A stretch of DNA of 64,000 nt from contig NZ_JAFEMV010000003.1 of assembly GCF_016892605.1 (NCBI RefSeq), forward strand, positions 248,001-312,000. Reading direction: 5' to 3'. Shown piece after piece: positions 1 through 8,273 of this stretch. The position numbers and the translations under genes were made by a program. The stretch is from Desemzia sp. RIT 804 (GTDB lineage Bacteria; Bacillota; Bacilli; Lactobacillales; Carnobacteriaceae). Below the pieces are notes generated by a model. The model did not search any database and was not told the DNA's origin. It saw only the letters and a program-made list of their open reading frames with translations. Within the stretch, counting starts at the first letter, position 1. Every line of letters starts with the position of its first letter.

Positions 1-467
<467 letters not shown>

Positions 468-474
468 TTATCAC

Positions 475-488
475 GATTGGTACTAATC
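475..488. promoter_or_regulatory. Candidate GntR-family operator upstream of the glucosidase gene
   Basis: GATTGGTACTAATC is a near-perfect palindrome about 40 bp upstream of the glucosidase start. The half-site ATTGGTACT recurs as AATTGGTACTT at 554-564 and, inverted, as AAGTACCAATTT at 591-602. That these are binding sites for the neighbouring UTRA regulator is inference. Confidence 0.5.
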
Positions 489-553
489 TTCAAAATAAAG
501 GATAGAAGTAAATTTCCTTATAATATCAACGATTAATCCTTATTAAACAATAA

Positions 554-602
554 AATTGGTACTTAAAACTGCTTATAGTAAAGCGGTCTCAAGTACCAAT
601 TT
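554..602 (-). terminator. Inverted repeat after the GntR gene (terminator and/or operator)
   Basis: An 11-bp inverted repeat, AATTGGTACTT ... AAGTACCAATT, with a ~26-base loop lies 17 bp after the regulator stop codon. A run of A on the plus strand gives a short U-run on the minus transcript. The arms match the operator-like box at 475-488, so it may act as both. Confidence 0.45.
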
Positions 603-618
603 GTTATGCTTCAATTTT

Positions 619-1329
619 CTATTGATGACGATAGTTATAAATATCTTTCGAGAACGGTAGTTTAAAGGTCCCTTTATAATTAACAACAACTCTTTCTGTG
701 TACTCAAAAACAATCCCATCTCGTAAAATTCCACGACTGATGATTTTCATAGCCGCTGTGTTCTTTTTCTCGTGCAACATTTTTCCTTCTGCTTCACTTA
801 AGTTAATAGCTTCCATAGTAGCAATACTATGAGATATATCCAGCTCCATATCAGTGACTAATTTTTGTATCGACTCTTTCACATCTTTTTGATCTATGTA
901 ATGAAAAATAATTTGTGGCAATTTTGATGTTTGAATTTCCATAACTTTGCCATCGACCACACGAACTCGTTGAAAGTGCCAAACTTTCGCATTAGTCTTT
1001 AAGTCAAAAATCTGTCTGTCATGAACCGTAGCGTACTCTAAACGTAGGAAATTAACACGCGAGTGAATTTGATTTGATTTCTTCTCAGTAATAGAACTAT
1101 ATATTAGTGATGCATTCTTATTATAAGGCTGGACAACATTTCCTCTTCCTTGGATAGAGATAATCATCCCAATTTCTTTTAAGTTTTTAATTGCTTCTCG
1201 AATCGTGTTACGAGAGACAGAATAAGTCTTCATTAACTCCCTTTCAGGGGGTAATAAAGAGGATGCAGTAAATTTATTTTGGTATATTTTACTTAATAAG
1301 TCTTGGATGATAAAATCCTTTTTCTTCAT
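619..1329 (-). CDS. GntR/HutC-family transcriptional regulator with UTRA domain
   Basis: This is a 236-residue regulator. Residues ~1-65 form a winged-helix GntR domain (LLPPERELMKTYSVSRNTIREAIKNL, then the wing with GRGNVV). The rest is a UTRA ligand-binding domain (VWHFQRVRVVDGKVMEIQTSKLP; RGILRDGIVFEYTERVVV), which in this family binds a sugar phosphate or similar effector. An upstream ATG pair exists at 1348-1353, but the ribosome binding site AAAGGAA sits ~10 bases before the ATG at 1329, which I take as the start. The gene precedes the glucosidase and probably represses it; the ligand is unknown. Confidence 0.9.
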   Translation of the reverse strand: MKKKDFIIQDLLSKIYQNKFTASSLLPPERELMKTYSVSRNTIREAIKNLKEIGMIISIQGRGNVVQPYNKNASLIYSSITEKKSNQIHSRVNFLRLEYATVHDRQIFDLKTNAKVWHFQRVRVVDGKVMEIQTSKLPQIIFHYIDQKDVKESIQKLVTDMELDISHSIATMEAINLSEAEGKMLHEKKNTAAMKIISRGILRDGIVFEYTERVVVNYKGTFKLPFSKDIYNYRHQ

Positions 1330-1485
1330 ACTAAAAAGTTCCTTTCTCATCATATACTTAGATAGATACTATTACATATTCTATCAAAAAAGAACTAATA
1401 AAACATATTGGCAAGTAACTGTCATTACTTTTCTTTAATGTTTATACACGTAATATTAGTAAAAAGCCATTCCAGATTCACTTAC

Positions 1486-1615
1486 AATGTATTTCCGACC
1501 AAAGAAAATATAGTAGTGATTACGAATGACCTACACCTATCCTACCAGTAAAAAACTTGTAATTACAAAAGCTTATTTCCATCAAAACGTTGCTATTTCG
1601 AAACTGCCACTTTTT
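1486..1615 (+). pseudogene. Remnant of an IS30-family insertion sequence (copy 0)
   Basis: The plus strand matches the transposase 5' end and upstream leader of the other IS30 copies in this window: AATGTATTTCCGACCAAAG, then a decayed MTYTYPTSKKLVITKAYFHQNVAIS reading. Only about 130 bp survive. The rest of 1330-1907 has no gene; it holds this relic and one copy of a dispersed repeat (1680-1805). Confidence 0.65.
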
Positions 1616-1679
1616 TGATCAATTGCTTTTAGAAACATCTCTGAGTTACACTAATGTAGCAAAGAATTGATATTTTGAA

Positions 1680-1805
1680 TAACTCTCCCTACGTTAGCTT
1701 CATACTACATCCAGAAATAACTATATCCTTACAGTTACAAAAAATTAAGATCCACAACTTTCGTATACAAAAAGAAGAGAACTGCAATAAGCAATTCTCT
1801 CTTGA
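1680..1805 (+). repeat. Dispersed ~120-bp repeat, copy A
   Basis: AACTCTC..CGTT ... AAAAAGAAGAGAACTGCAATAAGCAATTCTCT is similar along its length to 17058-17180. The shared tail AGAGAACTGC..AAGCAATTCTCT is a small hairpin. Shorter relatives lie at about 3230-3293 and 15945-16000. All copies sit next to IS30 sequences. Confidence 0.55.
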
Positions 1806-1907
1806 TACCCAATATTGTAATATTACACAGAACTGTAAATAATCACAATTCATAAAAAATATCATATAAAATTACCGACTCATATCTTCAAAATATTGTA
1901 AATCAGA

Positions 1908-2039
1908 CTACTTGTTAAAAATCTTCGGACCTTTGCGCATGTTTTTCATATCATTTTTAGGTGTATCAACCTGTTTAGATTTTCCGCCGCCTGCTTGTTT
2001 CTTTTTGATCAACTCTAACATTTTTTCTTTTGAATTCAT
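1908..2039 (-). CDS. Small basic protein of unknown function (43 aa)
   Basis: The ORF encodes 43 residues, beginning MNSKEKMLELIKKKQAGGG and ending MKNMRKGPKIFNK. It is rich in lysine and glycine, with no membrane segment. The start ATG has a strong ribosome binding site (AAGGTGG, 6-7 bases upstream), and a perfect 15-bp palindrome lies 17 bp before the start. The compact composition and good initiation signals make it likely to be real, although it is too short for most ORF calls. I do not recognise a characterised family. Confidence 0.6.
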   Translation of the reverse strand: MNSKEKMLELIKKKQAGGGKSKQVDTPKNDMKNMRKGPKIFNK

Positions 2040-2055
2040 TTTCCCCACCACCTTG

Positions 2056-2070
2056 TTAGTGTAACACTAA
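2056..2070. promoter_or_regulatory. 15-bp palindrome upstream of the 43-aa gene
   Basis: TTAGTGTAACACTAA is symmetric around its central base and lies 17 bp upstream of the small-protein start. It looks like a dimeric repressor site; the regulator is unknown. Confidence 0.4.
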
Positions 2071-2366
2071 ATACTTTCAGTGAGATAAGAGGAGTGATGA
2101 CTACATTAACGGAAATTTTTTCAATACCTGCGTACTTTAGAAAATGGCTGTTCCATTTTCAAAACCACATCGCACTATTTCTTAAATCCATTATTATTTC
2201 CCATATCCTTTGCCTAACATCACAATATCTGGTTTTACATTCTTCATTAAATAATACAGGATAAACCGCGAAGTCACAAACAAATTTTTGTTTATTGAGC
2301 AGATAACTTGTACAAAGAATGTCAATTATTTTATTAGAATGAAATTCAAAATAAGGAACAGAAAAA

Positions 2367-2394
2367 AGCAACAGTATATTACTGTTGCTTTAAA
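2367..2394 (-). terminator. Rho-independent terminator-like hairpin
   Basis: AGCAACAGTA and TACTGTTGCT pair around a 3-base loop. The minus strand continues with TTTTTT and the plus strand with TTTAAATTT. No convincing gene lies within 2071-2634; only this hairpin stands out. Confidence 0.6.
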
Positions 2395-2634
2395 TTTACT
2401 CTATCTAAAATGTTTGATCACTGGGAACTGCGAACCAATTTGAACCACAGCAAAATACACTAGTTAAAGAAAAGGAGAACGCTATTGTTAACTAGATTTG
2501 ACGACTAATTGCAAATCAAAAAAGACCACTGTCACCTGATAGAATTCTGCTGATTCCTCCTGAAATACATTCAATACATCATATAGGATACACATCAAGA
2601 AAATCAGTAAGCTCTTCATAAAGTACAGTGTTAT

Positions 2635-3117
2635 CTAACTTGTCTTTACAAAACGTTCCAGGTTTTCCAGTGTGGAACTTAGTCCATCAATATGGTCTTC
2701 TTTTTTGATGCCTTCAGGGACATTTTCAGCAATAATCGTTACTTTTGTGCCTGGGACTACTTCTTCAAAGTACCACGTCATCACCATATTCCCTGCAAAG
2801 GCAGAATCATCTGATTCAAATACACCAGCCTCTACGATTTTCTTATCAGGTAGCAATTCGATAAAGGTACCTTCTAAAGCATCTGAGTTTTCAGTTGTTT
2901 TACCTTGAGAGGCATATTCATCCTCGTAAGTGAGCGTTAATTGAAATCTCCCACCTACTACTGGTTCAAAAAAACTTATTTCTCCTCTCATACCTTCTGG
3001 AGGCAACCATTTCACTAAAGAGTTCGGATCCATAAATGCTTGATAAAGTGTCTGCGGTGAAGCATCAATTACTTTTGAGACAGTGTCAATCCTTCCATTC
3101 TTCGGATAGTTTTCCAT
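2635..3117 (-). CDS. SRPBCC/AHSA1-type domain protein
   Basis: This 160-residue single-domain protein belongs to the START-like SRPBCC superfamily (AHSA1 branch). Its signatures are VSKVIDASPQTLYQAFMDPN near the N-terminus, KWLPPEGM, EPVVGGRFQL, GTFIELLPDKKIV and WYFEEVVPGTKVTI, and it ends in the long C-terminal helix (HIDGLSSTLENLERFV). Such proteins bind hydrophobic ligands in a helix-grip pocket, but the ligand of this group is generally unknown. It stands alone, with its own ribosome binding site (AAAGGAGCG) and no operon partner. Confidence 0.85.
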   Translation of the reverse strand: MENYPKNGRIDTVSKVIDASPQTLYQAFMDPNSLVKWLPPEGMRGEISFFEPVVGGRFQLTLTYEDEYASQGKTTENSDALEGTFIELLPDKKIVEAGVFESDDSAFAGNMVMTWYFEEVVPGTKVTIIAENVPEGIKKEDHIDGLSSTLENLERFVKTS

Positions 3118-3229
3118 GATAAACGCTCCTTTATAAATAAAATCGACTCTTTTGCTTTTTTAAGTATACCACCATAGGAAGAGAGCTTCTTCTAGAATGA
3201 TTTAATCTTCAAACTATTCTTACATTCTT

Positions 3230-3293
3230 AAGGTTGAAGCATATTGAGTATGCCAGTTTTCGTGCACAAAAAAAGAACTGCCATATTAAAATG
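3230..3293 (+). repeat. Dispersed repeat, copy B (partial)
   Basis: ATTGAGTATGCCAGTTTTCGTGCACAAAAAAAGAACTGCC matches the second half of the repeat at 17058-17180 with a few changes. It lies directly outside the left end of IS30 copy 1. Confidence 0.5.
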
Positions 3294-3307
3294 TAGCCTA
3301 TTTAGTT

Positions 3308-4184
3308 TGTCAAATTAAGTTAGACTGTTCCCATTCGTTAATGTACTTCAAAAATACTTCCAACGGTGTCTGGTAGTACAAAGATTTTCTGGGTATTTGG
3401 TTTCTTATTGAAGCTACTGCCGAAACAAACTGTTGATCCACTTGGTTAAAATCCATTTATTTTGGTAAACCGTCTTTACGTAGCAGGCCGTTAAAATGCT
3501 CGTTTAAAGCTCTTTGAGAGGGTATTCCTGGATCCGCAAAGTAAATAGCCATATCGTTTTGATTACTACTCTTTTATAATGTACTCCAATAATCGCGTCA
3601 CCCTCTGGGTGATCAAGCTCTTCTTTAAGAATAGGATAATCGTTTAGCCTTTCCGATAGTTTCCTTTTGAAAGTTTGTTTCCCACATTTTTCTTTATGAC
3701 TATTGGGTTTACGTTTTCCTTTCATTGGAAGGGTTGTTTGATTAAAAATTCCTTTTTTGAATTGTCGGTACAAAGCACGCATTGAACAAGAAATTTTTCT
3801 TTCAGCGCGACCTATAATGACATCTGGAGTCCATCCTTGAGCTACAGTCATTTGAATGTATTCTTGTTGGTCATGTGGTAAAGTAATAGAGCATCTACCA
3901 CAACGTTTCTTATTTTCTTTGTATTGTTTAAAGTAATCAAGAGCAGTATGGCCTTCCTCAGGAAAGTCACTACTACGTTATGAATCGTTTGACGCGAACA
4001 ACCAACGTAGATGGCAATATTCAAAACAGAAACGTTTTGATGGAAATAAGCTTCTGTCCTCACAAGTTCTTCAGTGGTACGATGGGTGTAGGGCATTCGT
4101 GAACACTCCTATATTTTCTTTGGTCAGAAATACATTTTGAGTGTACAACGAATGGATTTTTTAGTTGTTTAGCTTAATTTTGCA
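3308..4184 (-). mobile_element. IS30-family insertion sequence, copy 1 (internally deleted)
   Basis: The terminal inverted repeats are recognisable: TGTCAAATTAAGTTAGAC at the left and GTTTAGCTTAATTTTGCA at the right. The element is ~877 bp against ~1053 bp for copy 2, because ~175 bp of the catalytic region is missing around 3553-3570. Its sequence differs from copies 2 and 3 at many sites, so it is an older insertion. Confidence 0.85.
3345..4096 (-). pseudogene. IS30-family transposase, broken
   Basis: The N-terminal HTH part (MPYTHRTTEELVRTEAYFHQ, with SRQTIHNVV) is read from 4096, and a second frame carries QGWTPDVIIGRAERKISCSM to HKEKCGKQTFKRKL. The reading shifts near 3970 and again near 3560, where the catalytic block between the first Asp and the Glu is deleted. 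A TAA also replaces the codon after GLPK near 3458. It cannot make an active transposase. Confidence 0.85.
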
Positions 4185-4231
4185 ATCGGCATGTATAAAT
4201 ACTACGTCACTATCATTTAATATTAATTTCT

Positions 4232-5059
4232 TTAGATTATTTCTGATTCTTTTACTCGGTAGGCACCATGGAAAACTGGGCCAACAAATTCATTAAAACG
4301 AAATCCATGCTCAATAGCTGCTGTAACAAAGTCCTTAGCCTTGAAAATAGCTTCTTTTTCGGATAGCCCAGTTGCTAGTCCAGCTGTAATTGCAGCAGCG
4401 AAAGTGCACCCAGCTCCATGGTTGTAAGCAGGATGGATTTTTGCTGTTTCAAGGGTGTAATGTTTTTCTCCGTCATAATAAACATCTATGGCTTTATCGC
4501 CTTCAAAGTTTTTTCCACCTTTAACTACTACATGTTTTGTACCAAGATTATAAATTTTTTCAGCAGCTTTTTTCATATCTTCAAGGGTTGTTAGTTTTCC
4601 TAGTCCTGAAAAGATACCAGCTTCAAGAAGATTTGGAGTTGCAACATCCGCAAGAGGTAATAGATATTTTTGAATAGCTTCTGCTGTTTCAGGATTTAAT
4701 AAATCATCTTCACCTTTACATGCTAGAACAGGGTCAATAACAACTTTAGGGAATTGATAAGCAGAGATTGTTTTGGCTACAAGTTCAACAATCTCTACTG
4801 AGCCAATCATACCTGTTTTCATAGCTGCAATTTTAGTATCTCCTGCCAGAATAGTTTTTAATTGTTCTTCCACAACGGCAATTGGCATAGTGGTGACATT
4901 ATGCTTCCAATTATTATCTGGATCCATCGTAGCAATAGTAGTCAAAGCCACCATACCATAAGTGCTATATTCTGAGAAGGTCTTTAGGTCTGCTGCGAGA
5001 CCAGCACCGCCACTGGCATCGCTGCCTGCAATTGTTAGTACTTTTTTTATATTATTCAT
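4232..5059 (-). CDS. pdxK: Pyridoxine/pyridoxal kinase (ThiD-like PdxK)
   Basis: This 275-residue ribokinase-fold enzyme phosphorylates B6 vitamers, and in this clade possibly hydroxymethylpyrimidine too. It carries AGSDASGGAGLAADLKTF near the N-terminus, MKTGMIGSVEIVE, VIDPVLACKG, VATPNLLEAGIFSG and the catalytic anion-hole motif HGAGCTFAAAITAGL. The pattern (MDPDNNW, DPVLACKGEDDLL, FVGPVFHGAYR) follows the Gram-positive PdxK group, formerly annotated ThiD, rather than true ThiD, whose decayed copy lies at 6223-6508. The start at 5059 is preferred over 5074 because GGAG sits 8 bases before it. It is the last intact gene downstream of the thiamine operon. Confidence 0.88.
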   Translation of the reverse strand: MNNIKKVLTIAGSDASGGAGLAADLKTFSEYSTYGMVALTTIATMDPDNNWKHNVTTMPIAVVEEQLKTILAGDTKIAAMKTGMIGSVEIVELVAKTISAYQFPKVVIDPVLACKGEDDLLNPETAEAIQKYLLPLADVATPNLLEAGIFSGLGKLTTLEDMKKAAEKIYNLGTKHVVVKGGKNFEGDKAIDVYYDGEKHYTLETAKIHPAYNHGAGCTFAAAITAGLATGLSEKEAIFKAKDFVTAAIEHGFRFNEFVGPVFHGAYRVKESEII

Positions 5060-5131
5060 TATTTTCAACTCCATAAGTTTATTTTGTACCTTTTCTTTTA
5101 AATTGATTGGGGCTTGTTTTTTTTAATCTGC

Positions 5132-5890
5132 TTAATTCATAGTCAATCCACTATCTACTACAATATTCTGCCCGGTTACCCCTCTGGAAGCTTCTGTTCC
5201 CATAAATACGACGACTTCTGCCATATCAGCCGGTTCTGTCACACGTTTCAATGCAGAATTAGCCGCTATTAAGTCGAATACTTCAGGTGTGGTCACTGCA
5301 CTGGCATCGGTTTTCTGCAGTAATCCACCGGATACCATATTGACCGTGACTCCATACGCTCCCAACTCTTTAGCCATATTTCTGGTAAATCCAATCAAAG
5401 CTGCTTTTGCGGTCGTGTACTGATGATAAGGCACTACCGGATTTTGAAACAAGTTGGTTCCGATATTAATGATTCTACCATAATGAACTGTTTTCATTTC
5501 AGGCAGTACTGCTTGAATCACGTTTAATGCGGATTGGATTGTTCCTTCAAACTGCTCTTGATAATTTTCCCAAGTTAACTCTTCAACTTTTCCTTGTGTT
5601 ACTGGATTGAATTCAAAATTAATCAAAGCATTGTTAACGACTATCTCTATAGGTCCTAGCTGTTCGACAGCTTTTTGGATCATCGCTTCTACTTGTTGTT
5701 TATCTCGCACATCTGCTTTGATGGCAATGGCTCTGTCATTTCCTATTTCTTCAACAACCTGCAATGCTTTTTCTTCGCTTCTAAAGTAGTTCACGACAAC
5801 ACGATAACCTTTTGCACCAAATTGTTTAGCTATAACAGCACCTAGACCTCTGCTTGCACCTGTCACTAAAACTGTTCTTTGTTCGTTCAT
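5132..5890 (-). CDS. Short-chain dehydrogenase/reductase (FabG-like)
   Basis: This is a 252-residue classical SDR. It has the Rossmann motif TGASRGLG (residues 10-17), the NNAL motif (usually NNAG) at ~85-88, and the active-site pair YTTAK. The residue 13 positions before the catalytic Tyr is Thr (NIGT) where Ser is usual, and the NNAG Gly is replaced, so catalysis may be altered. It ends with the family motif GQNIVVDSGLTMN. The start has AGGAGG 11 bases upstream. It follows the thiE remnant and belongs to the riboswitch-controlled thiamine operon. The substrate is unknown; 3-oxoacyl-ACP reductase is the default but unproven name. Confidence 0.85.
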   Translation of the reverse strand: MNEQRTVLVTGASRGLGAVIAKQFGAKGYRVVVNYFRSEEKALQVVEEIGNDRAIAIKADVRDKQQVEAMIQKAVEQLGPIEIVVNNALINFEFNPVTQGKVEELTWENYQEQFEGTIQSALNVIQAVLPEMKTVHYGRIINIGTNLFQNPVVPYHQYTTAKAALIGFTRNMAKELGAYGVTVNMVSGGLLQKTDASAVTTPEVFDLIAANSALKRVTEPADMAEVVVFMGTEASRGVTGQNIVVDSGLTMN

Positions 5891-5892
5891 TT

Positions 5893-6192
5893 CCTTTGTC
5901 CTCCTTAAACTTTCTCTTTAAACTTCTAACTGTCAATTTAATATCATTACTTCTGGTGATTGCCGAAACGATGGAAATACCTGCCACTCCTGTTGCTCTA
6001 ACCACTTGTGCAGTTCCTTCAGAGATGCCTCCAATAGCCGGAATTGGTACACTAGACTGCTAGAAAACTATTTTCTCTAGTGATTCCAGCCCAACAGATG
6101 ATTGAGCATCTTTTTTTGATGACGTTGCATAAATCGAGTAAGGACTGTCCGACCATATCTTGCATCCCGGCAATAAAATACAATTCCAGTGC
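5893..6192 (-). pseudogene. thiE: thiE remnant (thiamine phosphate synthase), internally deleted
   Basis: Two pieces of ThiE are joined. An N-terminal piece reads LELYFIAGMQDMVGQSLL then a decayed stretch ending at TAG near 6059. A C-terminal piece reads VPIPAIGGISEGTAQVVRAT then GVAGISIVSAI, the phosphate-binding end of the TIM barrel. Everything between, including the catalytic centre, is missing, so thiamine phosphate cannot be made by this gene. Confidence 0.8.
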
Positions 6193-6508
6193 TGCTTATA
6201 TGTTTTTGCTCATTTCTCTTCTTCCCCATAAGCCCAATGATTAGTTGGCCATGACCAACTTCAATAGGGGGAGAAATGGCTGCTTGAATGAAGTCTTTTG
6301 CAATTTCAACTGCTTCCTCAACTAGCTTTTCTTTTGCCAATTCTGCCGTAATACAGGCTGAAAAGGTTTAGCCTGTTGCATATGTATCTTTTGTTTGAGT
6401 TGCCATGCCGCTCAATTCTTCTGTTTCAGGAATGTTGTGTGTCAATGCAGTTGCTAAAGGTACCATTCTCTTTTTCATAATTTCCAATGCTTGGTTTTCT
6501 ATTAAGCT
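6193..6508 (-). pseudogene. thiD: thiD remnant (HMP/HMP-P kinase), deleted and frameshifted
   Basis: The middle part reads IENQALEIMKKRMVPLATAL then THNIPETEELSGM, and stops at TAA near 6370. The C-terminus follows (FSACITAELAKEKLVEEAVE, KDFIQAAISPPIEVGHG) and continues only in another frame as PTNHWAYGEEEK. The ATP-binding core between the pieces is missing. The 87-aa ORF at 6077-6340 is this fragment read through the frameshift and is not a separate gene. Confidence 0.82.
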
Positions 6509-6579
6509 ACTTGATTTGTAATATTGTGAACCAAAGGGTTTGTTTTCCGAATTTGTTGTACTAACTTAAATTTCCTCAT
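6502..6579 (-). pseudogene. thiM: thiM remnant (hydroxyethylthiazole kinase), first 25 codons
   Basis: The ATG at 6579 lies inside the end of thiW and reads MRKFKLVQQIRKTNP then LVHNITNQVA, the conserved ThiM N-terminus with its PLVHNITN motif. A TAA follows and the sequence then jumps into thiD. This shows the ancestral order thiW-thiM-thiD-thiE. Confidence 0.82.
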
Positions 6580-7075
6580 TTTTTTCTTCCCTCACTAAAT
6601 AAATTTTTTTTCTTTTAATTAGGTGTCTCAAAAGCAAATATCCACTTATTGTCCCTACTAATGAGCTAATAAAGAAACCGGGAAGAAAGGCAAATAAAGA
6701 TGCTTTCTGCGACAGGAAAAGCCGTGCAATAGGATAACTTAAGAGCGATCCGATGATTCCAGTACCTAACAGTTCACCAAAAATCAATGACCGAATTTTT
6801 CTTTGGTGCAAAAAAAACACTCCGGATAGCAAAGCCCCAATCATACTACCTGGAAAAGCCAAAATAGATCCCGTTCCGGTCAGGTTTCGCAACAACGATA
6901 CTCCAAAGGCTTGCAACACACTATAACCTGGACCCAGTAAGGCACTGGTTAATAGATTCATCATATGCTGTAACGGGGCAATGCGCATAAAACCTAAAGG
7001 GATAACAATTAGGCTACTGCCGATATAACCGATTGCTATTATTAAAGCTGTCTGAACCATTTTTCTATTGTTCAA
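6566..7075 (-). CDS. thiW: ECF transporter S component ThiW (thiamine-precursor uptake)
   Basis: The protein has 169 residues and about five hydrophobic segments. It has the ThiW features MVQTALIIAIGYIGSSLIVI, IAPLQHMMNLLTSALLGPGY and LAFPGSMIGALLSGVFF. S components confer substrate specificity on the shared EcfAAT energizing module, which is encoded in this window at 57.7-60.2 kb. ThiW is predicted to import the thiazole moiety of thiamine. It is intact although thiM, thiD and thiE behind it are destroyed, so the imported precursor can no longer be used by this operon. Expression is controlled by the TPP riboswitch directly upstream. Confidence 0.85.
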   Translation of the reverse strand: MNNRKMVQTALIIAIGYIGSSLIVIPLGFMRIAPLQHMMNLLTSALLGPGYSVLQAFGVSLLRNLTGTGSILAFPGSMIGALLSGVFFLHQRKIRSLIFGELLGTGIIGSLLSYPIARLFLSQKASLFAFLPGFFISSLVGTISGYLLLRHLIKRKKIYLVREEKNEEI

Positions 7076-7109
7076 TTCTTATTTCCCCTTTCTTTTGCTA
7101 TCTTATAAA

Positions 7110-7160
7110 TAAAAAGACACCACTTTTAATCCTTTAAAGGACAAAAAAGTGGTGTTGCTT
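7110..7160 (-). terminator. Riboswitch-controlled terminator before thiW
   Basis: On the minus strand ACACCACTTTT pairs with AAAAGTGGTGT, followed by CTTTTTATTT. The hairpin lies between the TPP aptamer and the thiW start, the position expected for an expression-platform terminator. Confidence 0.8.
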
Positions 7161-7224
7161 TATCTGTAACTGAAATACAGCCTCCATAAGTGGGATTGCT
7201 GTAGTAATAGTTATCGATTCCACT

Positions 7225-7320
7225 TTTCCTCCGCTGGTGTTACCCAGATCAGGTCCAAAGGGTCAGGTTTTTACCTCTCTCAGCCATAGCATTTCAGCAA
7301 CAAGCTCCCCTAGTGGTCTT
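7225..7320 (-). promoter_or_regulatory. TPP riboswitch (THI-box)
   Basis: The minus strand carries all the conserved elements in order: AGGGGAGCTTG, GGCTGAGAGAGG, ACCCTTTGGACCTGATCTGG, GTAACACCAGCGGAGGAA. This is the thiamine pyrophosphate aptamer. With the downstream terminator it should stop transcription of thiW and following genes when TPP is plentiful. Confidence 0.95.
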
Positions 7321-7677
7321 ATCTAATTATTTAATTAAATAAACAATAACATACATATTTAATTAAATATATAATTATTTACCTGAATAATAGTCTATTT
7401 TTTACATAAAAAACAATAAGTACGCTGCGAGTACAAATCCACTTATGGAAAAAACGTAGTATGCCATTTATGAAGATAACGAAAATTCGTGGCTCTTAAC
7501 GGTATTTTTCCGAATCCATATAAAACTGAATGATGTCATCTTCTTGAGTAAAACCAACTATATCTTGTGACCGCCAAGTAAAAATGGCCCAAAAACGCTA
7601 GATAAAAATAGGTCAACACATATTTATTAAAGTTCTAGATTAAATACGGTGCTTCTCTATTTCAGGCTAGAGGGCCT
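7321..7677. other. AT-rich gene-free stretch
   Basis: Very AT-rich sequence with repeated TTTAATTAAAT blocks (7330-7380) is followed by ~250 bp with no intact ORF. I see no recognisable gene; it may include decayed insertion-sequence DNA. Confidence 0.5.
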
Positions 7678-7875
7678 GTGGGAAGATCAAAGGATGAAGG
7701 CTTTCATTCATTTTATAGTCATATTTCGAATAGAGGTTCCAGAATGAAAGCTATTGTTGCCTGCGCACATAAGTTGTTACGCATTAATTATAAAATCTTA
7801 AGTACGAAGAAGTGTCGTTACGACACAAAAAAAGCTCTAGGGCTGCGGCAACAGACTAGAGCCATAGCAGAATTT
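7678..7875 (+). pseudogene. C-terminal fragment of an IS110-family transposase
   Basis: The frame reads KDEGFHSFYSHISNRGSRMK then AIVACAHKLLRINYKILSTK, which resembles the extreme C-terminus of IS116/IS110/IS902-type transposases (the A..RKLLRIIY segment). No upstream catalytic part is present. The ORF as extended to 7986 runs into unrelated sequence with a poly-T tract. Confidence 0.55.
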
Positions 7876-7954
7876 CAAAAAATTTCCTATCTAATTCATA
7901 GCATGGGTAGTGTTTTTTTTTTTTGCATTTTTTGGCTATATTTATTTTCAAATA

Positions 7955-8062
7955 AAAGACACCTTCCAAAAACGGAAAGTGCCTAAAATCTCAATATAAT
8001 AATGATTAATATTTTGAGAATTGAGAAGCCTTACGAGCTTTCTTAAGATCTGGATTTACATC
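7955..8062 (-). repeat. Outermost copy of the rpsI 3' end with terminator (attachment-site duplicate D1)
   Basis: 8003-8050 repeats the last ~14 codons of rpsI (54706-54752) with a few changes and still reads [13 protein letters not shown] on the minus strand. The adjacent 7958-7985 repeats the rpsI terminator hairpin (GGCACTTTCC ... GGAAGGTGTC). This is the displaced chromosomal end left by integration at rpsI. Confidence 0.85.
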
Positions 8063-8205
8063 TGGCTATATGAAAAAGCATGAAATTCTTGATATTACAA
8101 CGTTTTGAAGAAATTTATACTGAATGGATTTGAATAGACTTGAACTTAATGTATTCTCATCTTGGGCTCTAAAATTGGTAGTATATTTCGTTTATTTTAT
8201 CTATT
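8063..8205. repeat. Element left end L1
   Basis: Starting right after D1, this ~140 bp matches 17252-17400 and 21145-21285: GAATGGATTTGAATAGACTT, then GGGCTCTAAAATTGGTAG and TATATTTCGTTTATTTTA. It is the most diverged of the three copies, consistent with being the oldest insertion. Confidence 0.8.
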
Positions 8206-8273
8206 TAATAAATTCTTGATAGCTTCATTACGGAGTAGAAATACAATTATTTAATTAAACAGCAATCCATAAT

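Noticed and set aside
2159-2371. 70-aa minus-strand ORF
   Set aside because: It would start with TTG inside a terminator hairpin, has no ribosome binding site, and resembles no known protein.
6077-6340. 87-aa ORF as an independent gene
   Set aside because: Its first half is the ThiD C-terminus and the rest is frameshifted ThiD/ThiE sequence; it is part of the decayed thi operon.
7678-7986. 102-aa plus-strand ORF as a full gene
   Set aside because: Only the first ~65 codons resemble an IS110 transposase end; the remainder runs through a poly-T tract into the duplicated rpsI terminator.
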